Source: DATARH01 sp036264235 (GTDB lineage: Bacteria; Pseudomonadota; Alphaproteobacteria; ATCC43930; CGMCC-115725). Taken from it: a DNA stretch of 26,821 bases. A program made the translations under genes and the position numbers. Positions 17,331 through 22,898 of the stretch are shown in pieces. Positions within the stretch are counted from its first letter, which is position 1, and every line of letters starts with the position of its first letter. The stretch is taken from positions 1 to 26,821 of the forward strand of contig DATARH010000129.1 of assembly GCA_036264235.1 (NCBI GenBank), in the 5' to 3' direction. The notes under the pieces were generated by a model. It had not been told where the DNA came from and made no database searches. It was given only the letters and a program-made list of their open reading frames with translations.

Positions 17331-18539
17331 TTACCCGTCGTAACCCGGGGTCGGCAGCATCGGCGGATCGGCGACCTCAGCGATTTGTCCGCCATCGAAG
17401 CCATTGAAGCGGGTGCGCAAGCAGGCACCATAGGCGCCGAGCTGACCCAGCTCGATCCAGTCGCCTTCATCGATATCGACCGGCAGCAGGAACGGCCCCT
17501 TCATATGATCGGCGCTGTCGCAGGTCGGGCCGAACAGCTCGAACCGGGCGAGGTCGGCATCCGCGGCATCGCCGTCCGGGCGGATGCAGCGTACCGGAAA
17601 GCGGAATCCAGGCACGCCGGCGTCGCTGAGGCTGCCGTAAACGCCGTCATTGATGTACAGCGCCTGGCCCCGGCGCAGCTGCACCTGCGCGACGACCGAA
17701 CCACCGCCGGCGACAAGCGCGCGGCCGGGCTCGGCCCACAGGCGGGTGCCGGACGGAAACAGCATCGCCGCCTCGGTGATCGCGGCAATAAAGGCATCGA
17801 GCGGCAGCGGCACGACATCCGGATAGCTGACCGGGAAGCCGCCGCCAACGTCGACGATGTCGACCGCGACGCCGGACAACGCCGCGGCCTGGACCGCCAG
17901 CCGCACGGCGTCGGCATAGGCAACCGGGTCGAGACACTGCGAGCCGACGTGAAACCCGATGCCGAGCCGCGCCGCATGCGGCCGGGCGCGCTGCAGCAGC
18001 GCCGCCGCATCGGCGACCGAGGCGCCGAACTTTCCGGAGAGGTCATAAGCGCCGCCCTGCGGCACCGCGAGTCGGACGAACAGCCCCAATGTCGGCGGCG
18101 CGTCGATCGCCGCGACCGGCACCGTCTCCTGCAGGATTTTTTCGAGCTCGTCGGTGCTGTCGAGGGCGAAATCGGTCACACCGTAATCGTGGTAGGCCGC
18201 CGCGATCGCGCCGCGCGCCTTGACCGGATGCATGAAATGGATTTGCGCCTGCGGCAGCACCTCGCGCACCAGCGCGACCTCCGGCAGCGACGCGCAGTCG
18301 TAATGCGTGACGCCGCCATCCCACACCGCCCGCAGGACGCGCGGCTCCGGGTTACATTTGACGGCATAGAGCACATCGCCGGGAAATACGGCGACAAAGC
18401 GGCGCGACGCCGCGGCGATCGCCGCCGGGCGGAGACAGACGAGCGGGTCCGCCGGACGCTCGCGCGCGACGACGGCATCGACTTCCGGCAGCGGAGCGCG
18501 CCCGAGCGGGCGCAGCGAAACGAGACGGGCTTTCGCCAT
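17331..18539 (-). CDS. Ornithine/lysine decarboxylase, type III PLP fold
   Basis: The ATG at 18539 is preferred over 18554 because GGAGG lies 8 nt before it. The 402-residue enzyme has the eukaryote-like ODC architecture: PLP Lys61 (YAVKCN), His197 (FHVGSQ), phosphate-binding GGGFP at 232-236, EPGRALV at 270-276 and catalytic Cys340-Asp341 (GPTCDSAD) contributed across the dimer. It decarboxylates ornithine to putrescine (or lysine to cadaverine; the two activities are hard to separate by eye), feeding polyamine synthesis in the cytoplasm. The agmatinase-family gene at 20.3 kb could supply putrescine by another route. A GC hairpin (17300-17307 with 17313-17320) without T-run lies downstream. 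Confidence 0.92.
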   Translation of the reverse strand: MAKARLVSLRPLGRAPLPEVDAVVARERPADPLVCLRPAAIAAASRRFVAVFPGDVLYAVKCNPEPRVLRAVWDGGVTHYDCASLPEVALVREVLPQAQIHFMHPVKARGAIAAAYHDYGVTDFALDSTDELEKILQETVPVAAIDAPPTLGLFVRLAVPQGGAYDLSGKFGASVADAAALLQRARPHAARLGIGFHVGSQCLDPVAYADAVRLAVQAAALSGVAVDIVDVGGGFPVSYPDVVPLPLDAFIAAITEAAMLFPSGTRLWAEPGRALVAGGGSVVAQVQLRRGQALYINDGVYGSLSDAGVPGFRFPVRCIRPDGDAADADLARFELFGPTCDSADHMKGPFLLPVDIDEGDWIELGQLGAYGACLRTRFNGFDGGQIAEVADPPMLPTPGYDG

Positions 18540-18547
18540 GGCACGAT

Positions 18548-18563
18548 CCTCCATCGAAGGAGG
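18548..18563 (-). promoter_or_regulatory. Hairpin masking the ODC Shine-Dalgarno
   Basis: In the mRNA the Shine-Dalgarno GGAGG (18552 down to 18548) can pair with CCTCC (18563 down to 18559) across a six-base loop containing TTCG. This would hide the ribosome site 8 nt before the start and allows translational control. Confidence 0.5.
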
Positions 18564-18812
18564 CGACGCCGATTGCAGCCTCTCGGCGGCGGATCAGCGA
18601 CAAGTCAGGGTGAATGGCGCGGGCGGAGCGAAGCGCTCCGGCGCGTCAGACAATCGTGCGAGGACTTCGCGTCGCGTGCCGGACCATATCCGTATCCCTC
18701 AAGGACACCGGCCCACTGCTGACCGGCTCGACCGAAAGAGACGCGTTACGTCGTAGCAGCACCCCGGGGAAACGGCTCCAGCGGGGTTCTAGGCACGTGC
18801 GATTTGCGTCGG
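18564..18812 (-). ncRNA. Structured 5' leader of ODC mRNA, candidate speF-type element
   Basis: From the predicted start of transcription to the gene there are about 270 nt without a convincing ORF. Hairpins visible on this strand include one with CGGAGCG/CGCTCCG (18624-18630 with 18634-18640) extended by GCGC/GCGC around a 3-nt bulge, and one enclosed by GCCGG/CCGGC (18678-18682 with 18708-18712). Alphaproteobacterial ODC genes are known to carry the speF RNA motif (Rfam) in this position; I cannot align it here, so the assignment rests on position, length and structure. A TTG-started frame beginning MSLIRRREAAIG at 18603 overlaps the gene start and could be a leader peptide. Confidence 0.45.
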
Positions 18813-18818
18813 AGCGGT

Positions 18819-18846
18819 TAGATAGGGAAACGGGCCGCCGTTGCAA
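18819..18846 (-). promoter_or_regulatory. Promoter of the ODC gene
   Basis: On the minus strand TTGCAA (18846-18841), a 16-bp spacer and TATCTA (18824-18819) make a good sigma-70-type promoter in an otherwise GC-rich area. It sits just downstream of the tetR coding end (the -35 box is 7 bp from its stop). Confidence 0.55.
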
Positions 18847-18852
18847 GTATTT

Positions 18853-19515
18853 TTATTTCGAGGCCTTGGCCGTGTGCTCACGAATCAAAGACGCAAACCA
18901 GGACCGGAAGCGCTGCTCTGTTTCGCTGCTCTGCTCCAACCCGGCGCTGCGGCGCAGTTGCGCGCCGAAAATCGCATCGCCGAAGGCGGCGGCGGCAATC
19001 AGATGGATCAGCGATTCGGTGTCGGCGCGCTCGATCGCCGCACCCTGCGGTGCAACGGCGACACGACGGGCGTGGAGACCGTCGGCGATGTCGCGCATAA
19101 CCATCGCCGTACCCGTCTGCTGGCCCTGCGGATCGACGGTCGCGAGCCAGGCGAGGCGCTGCGCCAGCCCATCGCGAAACACGTCGAACACACGGTCGAG
19201 CTGCTGTCCGAGCGAGTATTCCTCCGACCCTAGCGCCGCGAGCAACCTGTCGCGCAATTCGGTGACCGCCTGCTGCGTCAGCGCCCGCACCAGCCCTTCG
19301 CGGCTGCCGAAATGGTGCAGGATCAACGGGTGTGAGATCCCGGCGGCGGCGGCAATTTCCTGCAGCCGCAACCCTTCCGGGCCGGTGCGGGCAATCAGCT
19401 CCTGCGCGGTGTCGAGGATTAAGCGGCGGGCCTCCTCCGGTGTTCGCCGTTGCCGACGGACCGATCCGCGTTGCGCGGTGTTGACATTATTGTCAGTAGG
19501 GGCTACCTTACGCAT
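18853..19515 (-). CDS. TetR/AcrR family transcriptional regulator
   Basis: ATG at 19515 is chosen over the in-frame TTG at 19521. The 220-residue protein has a basic N-terminal arm (GSVRRQRRTPEEARR), a TetR helix-turn-helix at about 31-76 with LQEIAAAAGISHPLILHHFG and the family-typical SREGLVRAL, then an all-helical ligand/dimer domain with no recognisable ligand signature. It is divergent from coq4 with only 26 bp between the start codons, and a TGACA-TTAT-TGTCA palindrome lies inside its own first codons and over the coq4 -35 box, suggesting control of coq4 and of itself. The ligand is unknown. Confidence 0.9.
   Translation of the reverse strand: MRKVAPTDNNVNTAQRGSVRRQRRTPEEARRLILDTAQELIARTGPEGLRLQEIAAAAGISHPLILHHFGSREGLVRALTQQAVTELRDRLLAALGSEEYSLGQQLDRVFDVFRDGLAQRLAWLATVDPQGQQTGTAMVMRDIADGLHARRVAVAPQGAAIERADTESLIHLIAAAAFGDAIFGAQLRRSAGLEQSSETEQRFRSWFASLIREHTAKASK
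19481..19509 (+). promoter_or_regulatory. coq4 promoter with candidate TetR operator
   Basis: TTGACA (19481-19486), a 17-bp spacer and TACCTT (19504-19509) form a strong -35 with a moderate -10, giving a leader of about 25 nt. The palindrome TGACA (19482-19486) / TGTCA (19491-19495) around TTAT overlaps the -35 box and fits a repressor site. Confidence 0.5.
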
Positions 19516-19541
19516 CGCCAATTCGTTACCGGGAGGCCCCT

Positions 19542-20294
19542 ATGGAACAAGCCACCACCGACACCCGCCTCCACCCGATTGCCGCGTTTCGCGCGATGCG
19601 CGCGCTGTTGCGAGACCGCGAGGACACGCGGCAGGCGTTCCTGCTAATCGATGCTTTGCGCGGCAAGACCACGCTGCGCCAGTTGGAGCGCTTTCGCCAG
19701 ACCGAATTCGGGCGCGCCGCGCTCGCCGACCGCCGGCGCCTGCTCGATCGGCTCAACGACCGCGAGGGCCTAGCGAAGCTGCCGTCCGGCACGCTTGGCC
19801 GCGCCTATTACGATTTCATGGCGGCCGAGGACCTTTCGGCGGACGGGCTGGTCGCGGTTTCGACGATCCCGAAAGCCTCGGACGAACAGATCTGGTTCCG
19901 CGAACGGACCCGTGAGATGCACGACCTTCTGCATGTGGTCACCGGCTACGGCCGGGACGGGCTCGGCGAAGCCTGCGTTCTCGCCTTCACCTACGCCCAG
20001 GGCCAGCAGAAGGGAACGGCGATCATCGCCATTTTCGCCGGACGCAGAATCAGTCGTGCGCTGCCCGGCCAGCCCGGACGTCGGGCAGTCTTCGAGGGCT
20101 ATCGTCGCGGCCGCGCCGCGAAGTGGCTGATCGGCGCCGACTGGGAGGCGTTGCTCTCGAGGCCGCTGGCGGAAGTCCGCGAGGAGTTCGGCATACGGCC
20201 AGCCACATACTACCCGCAGATCATTGCCGCGATCCGCGAGGGCCGCGTAACCCCGGTTGGCGGCGGCCAACCGCCGCAAGCGGTGCCGGCCTAG
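19542..20294 (+). CDS. coq4: Coq4 family ubiquinone biosynthesis protein
   Basis: The 250-residue protein has the Coq4 zinc-binding motif HDLLH with a downstream Glu (His127, Asp128, His131, Glu143) in REMHDLLHVVTGYGRDGLGE. The length and the helical flanks (LGRAYYDFMAAEDLSADGLV; WLIGADWEALLSRPLAEVRE) match the family. In eukaryotes Coq4 organises the ubiquinone complex and has been reported to catalyse oxidative decarboxylation at ring C1; alphaproteobacterial homologues are presumed to act in the same pathway at the inner membrane. GGAGG is 5 nt before the ATG. It is monocistronic, divergent from tetR, and converges with the agmatinase gene 11 bp away; no other ubi genes are nearby. Confidence 0.9.
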   Translation: MEQATTDTRLHPIAAFRAMRALLRDREDTRQAFLLIDALRGKTTLRQLERFRQTEFGRAALADRRRLLDRLNDREGLAKLPSGTLGRAYYDFMAAEDLSADGLVAVSTIPKASDEQIWFRERTREMHDLLHVVTGYGRDGLGEACVLAFTYAQGQQKGTAIIAIFAGRRISRALPGQPGRRAVFEGYRRGRAAKWLIGADWEALLSRPLAEVREEFGIRPATYYPQIIAAIREGRVTPVGGGQPPQAVPA

Positions 20295-20305
20295 CAACCG
20301 CAGGT

Positions 20306-21199
20306 TCAGCCGCGCGGCGCCAGCAGCGCGAGGTATTCCCAGGCGGTCGTCGCCGCCGCCAGCGCCGTGATCTCGGCGTGGTCGTAGGGCGGCGACACCT
20401 CGACCACGTCCATTCCGCGGAACGAGAGGCCCTTCAGGCGGCGCAGGATCGATTGCGCCTGCCAGGTCGCGAGGCCGCCGATCTCCGGCGTGCCGGTGCC
20501 CGGGGCGAAGGCCGGGTCGAGCGCATCGATATCGAAGGTCAGATAGGCCGGGGTCTCGCCGACGATTGTGCGGATGCGCTCGGCCGCCCATTTCGGGCCG
20601 TGCTCGTGGACATCTTCGGCAAAAAGGATCGTGACCCCCTTCCCCGCCGTCCAGTCATGCACCGCTTTCTGCATCGGCGAGCGGATGCCGATCTGCACGG
20701 TGCGGCGCGGCTCGACGAGTCCCTCCTCGATCGCGTGAAAGAACGGCGAGCCGTGACCGAAACGCTGGCCGAAACTGTCGGGCCAAGTGTCGACATGCGC
20801 GTCGAAATGAATGAGTGCCAGCGGGCCGGTGCGCGGCGCCAGAGCGCGCAATAACGGCAGGGTGACGGTGTGGTCGCCGCCGAGCGCGACCAGGTGCTTC
20901 AAACCCTTTGCCTGGGTCTCGATCCTGGCAAGGCTCTGCTGGATCTCGCCGTGGGCGATCTCGAAATCGCCGACATCGGCAATATCCAGCTTGGCCGGGT
21001 CGGCCCAGTCGAGCGGGTGGTCGCCATCGACCAGCATCCGGCTGGCCTGACGGATCGCGGAGGGGCCGAAACGCGTCCCCGGCCGGTTCGAGGTGCCGAG
21101 ATCATAAGGGATGCCGGCGATACAAATCGCCGCGGCGCGGTCGCTGCGCTCGATACCGAGAAAGCTCGACCGCACGGCAAAAGTCGGCGTGATGCTCAT
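20306..21199 (-). CDS. speB: Agmatinase/ureohydrolase family enzyme
   Basis: The ATG at 21199 (MSITPTFAVRSSFLG) gives 297 residues, normal for the family; the upstream extension to 21241 runs into the solo repeat. The binuclear manganese ligands are all present: His110 (GGDH), Asp133/His135/Asp137 (FDAHVD), Asp223/Asp225 (FDIDALDPAFAPGTGTPE, with Glu239). The family hydrolyses guanidino compounds to urea plus an amine; agmatine to putrescine is the default, but guanidinobutyrate or related substrates are equally compatible. With ODC in the same window, putrescine supply is a reasonable role. It follows the thiolase gene on the same strand, separated by the hairpin repeat, so it may be transcribed independently. 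Confidence 0.88.
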   Translation of the reverse strand: MSITPTFAVRSSFLGIERSDRAAAICIAGIPYDLGTSNRPGTRFGPSAIRQASRMLVDGDHPLDWADPAKLDIADVGDFEIAHGEIQQSLARIETQAKGLKHLVALGGDHTVTLPLLRALAPRTGPLALIHFDAHVDTWPDSFGQRFGHGSPFFHAIEEGLVEPRRTVQIGIRSPMQKAVHDWTAGKGVTILFAEDVHEHGPKWAAERIRTIVGETPAYLTFDIDALDPAFAPGTGTPEIGGLATWQAQSILRRLKGLSFRGMDVVEVSPPYDHAEITALAAATTAWEYLALLAPRG

Positions 21200-21232
21200 G
21201 CCCGATATATGGGCTCGACTCGCCCCAATTTT

Positions 21233-21306
21233 GCTCCTCACCCGTCCTCCGCTCCGCGTCGGACTCCCTCTCCCCGCCGGCGCCGCCGGCGGGGAGAGGT
21301 GGGTTT
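21233..21306 (-). repeat. Solo copy of the DUF559-flanking double-hairpin repeat
   Basis: The block shares order and sequence with the copy at 8190-8250: a CCTCACCC start, a CCGCTCCGCGTCGG middle, then CCCTCTCCC...GGGGAGAGG. The main hairpin is a perfect 15-bp stem (21267-21281 with 21285-21299, loop GCC). It lies between thiolase and agmatinase-type genes and could act as a terminator or RNA stabiliser there, though no T-run follows. Confidence 0.75.
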
Positions 21307-21318
21307 AGGGGAATTCGG

Positions 21319-22521
21319 TTACTGCACCCGTTCCAGAACCGTGGCGACGCCCTGGCCGACGCCGACGCACATCGCGACCAGCGCATAGCGGCCGCCGGTG
21401 CGTTCGAGCTGCCGGGCCGCGGTCAGCGCGATGCGCGGTCCGGAAGCGCCGAGCGGATGGCCGATCGCGATCGCCCCGCCATTCGGGTTGACCCGGCTGT
21501 CGTCGAACGGCACTTCGAGACCGCGCAGGCAGGCCAGGACCTGCGCGGCGAAGGCTTCGTTGATTTCGATCACGTCGATGTCCTTGATCGACAGCCCGGC
21601 GCGTTCGAGCGCCTTCTGGGCCGCCGGCACCGGCCCGATCCCCATGATCCGCGGCGCCACGCCGGCCGCCGCGGTCGACAGGATGCGAGCCAGCGGCTTC
21701 TGGCCGGCGGCGTCGCCGGCCTTTCGGCTGGCGACGATCATTGCCACCGCGCCGTCATTGATCCCCGAAGCATTGCCGGCGGTGGTTACCCCGTCCGGAA
21801 ACAACGGCCGCAGCTTGGCGAGCGCTTCGAGATCGGTCTGCGGCCGCGGATGCTCATCCTCGGCGACGCTGACCGGGCCGGCGCGGCCGCCCGGCACCTC
21901 GACCGCGGTGATCTCGCCGGCGAAGAAACCGTCGGCCTTGGCGGCGGCGTATTTCCTCTGCGACGCGGCGGCAAACACATCAGCCTCTTCGCGGGTGATC
22001 TGGTAATCGCGCGCTAGGTTGTCGGCGGTCTCCGGCATCGTGTCGCCGCCGTAGCGGCCCTCGACCTTCGGGTTCGGAAAGCGGGCGCCGATCGTCGAGT
22101 CGAAGACCCGTGCGTCGCGGCTATAGGCGCTCTCCGCCTTGCCCATCACGAACGGGGCGCGGCTCATGCTCTCGACGCCGCCGGCGAGGAATACGTCGCC
22201 CTCGCCGCAGGTGATTGCCTGCGCCGCCATCGCCATCGCGTTGAGGCCGCTGCCGCAATTGCGCTGCAGCACGGCGCCGGGGATCTCGATCGGCAATCCG
22301 GCAACCAGCGCGGCGTGGCGCGCGACGCAGCGGCTGTCTTCGCCGGCCTGATTGGCGCAGCCGACGACGACATCCTCGATCTTCTCCGGCGCGAAACCGC
22401 TCTCGGCGACGGTTTTGGCGATAATTGCGGCCAGCATGTCGTCGGGCCGCAGCTTGGCGAGGGCGCCGGCATGCCGGCCGAATGGGCTGCGCAGACCGCT
22501 GTAGATATACGCGTCGAGCAT
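21319..22521 (-). CDS. Acetyl-CoA acyltransferase (thiolase), PcaF/PaaJ-like
   Basis: ATG at 22521 has GGAGG 8 nt upstream. The 400-residue enzyme carries the three thiolase signatures: nucleophile Cys89 (QRNCGSGLNAM), NEAFAAQVLAC, and the C-terminal GGAIAIGHPLGASG with catalytic His, followed by ALVAMCVGVGQG with the second Cys. N-terminal DAYIYSGLRSPFGRHAGALA and the ARFPNPKVEGRYGGDTMPET loop are typical of 3-oxoadipyl-CoA/acetyl-CoA thiolases. It cleaves 3-oxoacyl-CoA with CoA, in beta-oxidation or aromatic degradation; no pathway partners are adjacent to decide which. Agmatinase follows after the repeat. Confidence 0.92.
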   Translation of the reverse strand: MLDAYIYSGLRSPFGRHAGALAKLRPDDMLAAIIAKTVAESGFAPEKIEDVVVGCANQAGEDSRCVARHAALVAGLPIEIPGAVLQRNCGSGLNAMAMAAQAITCGEGDVFLAGGVESMSRAPFVMGKAESAYSRDARVFDSTIGARFPNPKVEGRYGGDTMPETADNLARDYQITREEADVFAAASQRKYAAAKADGFFAGEITAVEVPGGRAGPVSVAEDEHPRPQTDLEALAKLRPLFPDGVTTAGNASGINDGAVAMIVASRKAGDAAGQKPLARILSTAAAGVAPRIMGIGPVPAAQKALERAGLSIKDIDVIEINEAFAAQVLACLRGLEVPFDDSRVNPNGGAIAIGHPLGASGPRIALTAARQLERTGGRYALVAMCVGVGQGVATVLERVQ

Positions 22522-22604
22522 CGGGCGTTCCTCCGCTGTTGCCGGCATTCCCGCGCGCGGTGCCGCCGCTGTCAAGCGGCGGTGCACCGCCCCGGACACC
22601 CGGC

Positions 22605-22628
22605 CTGCTTCAGCAGCGAATCAGCAGG
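22605..22628 (+). repeat. 24-bp imperfect direct repeat, copy 1
   Basis: Twenty-one of 24 positions match 22696-22719. Both start CTGCTTC and share GAATCAGCAG. Copy 1 overlaps the 3' end of the tiny minus-strand ORF. Confidence 0.7.
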
Positions 22629-22684
22629 TCGAAGCAGGCTCCGAGGAAGCCACCGCAACCGCCACCTTCGCCTCCACTTTCCAT
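22610..22684 (-). CDS. Tiny Gly/Cys-rich ORF (doubtful)
   Basis: An ATG at 22684 opens 24 codons beginning MESGGEGGGCGG and ending DLLIRC, with three Cys. It lies in the otherwise empty 22522-22898 region, in the direction of the thiolase gene, and its 3' end coincides with direct repeat copy 1. The upstream sequence (AGAAGCAGC) gives only a weak ribosome site. No family recognised; may be fortuitous or a remnant. Confidence 0.25.
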   Translation of the reverse strand: MESGGEGGGCGGFLGACFDLLIRC

Positions 22685-22695
22685 TGCGAATTTTG

Positions 22696-22719
22696 CTGCT
22701 TCTGCAGGGAATCAGCAGC
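22696..22719 (+). repeat. 24-bp imperfect direct repeat, copy 2
   Basis: Partner of 22605-22628, 67 bp apart. The pair brackets the coding part of the tiny ORF. Confidence 0.7.
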
Positions 22720-22753
22720 CAATCTGCAGCAACCGCACACTCAGGGGATAAGT

Positions 22754-22762
22754 TGCTATTTT
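22754..22762 (+). promoter_or_regulatory. Possible extended -10 for the ydeP-type operon
   Basis: TGCTATTTT in a locally A/T-rich spot about 137 bp before the oxidoreductase gene resembles an extended -10 box; no matching -35 is seen. Downstream, the 130-nt leader can form CGGAGC/GCTCCG. Confidence 0.2.
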
Positions 22763-22898
22763 GTTCCATTCGGGCCGTTTGTCAAGGGTGTGGGAGCCTC
22801 CTCGAAGTTCCGGTCTCCCGACCCGGAAAGAGCCACTCGTCCTACCGCGGAGCGGACATGCGGCTCCGGCGTTGAAAGTGCAACGATTGGAGTAGGGT

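Noticed and set aside
17385..18722. 445-residue plus-strand ORF opposite the ODC gene
   Set aside because: Antisense shadow: the minus strand carries all decarboxylase motifs, and the plus-strand product has none.
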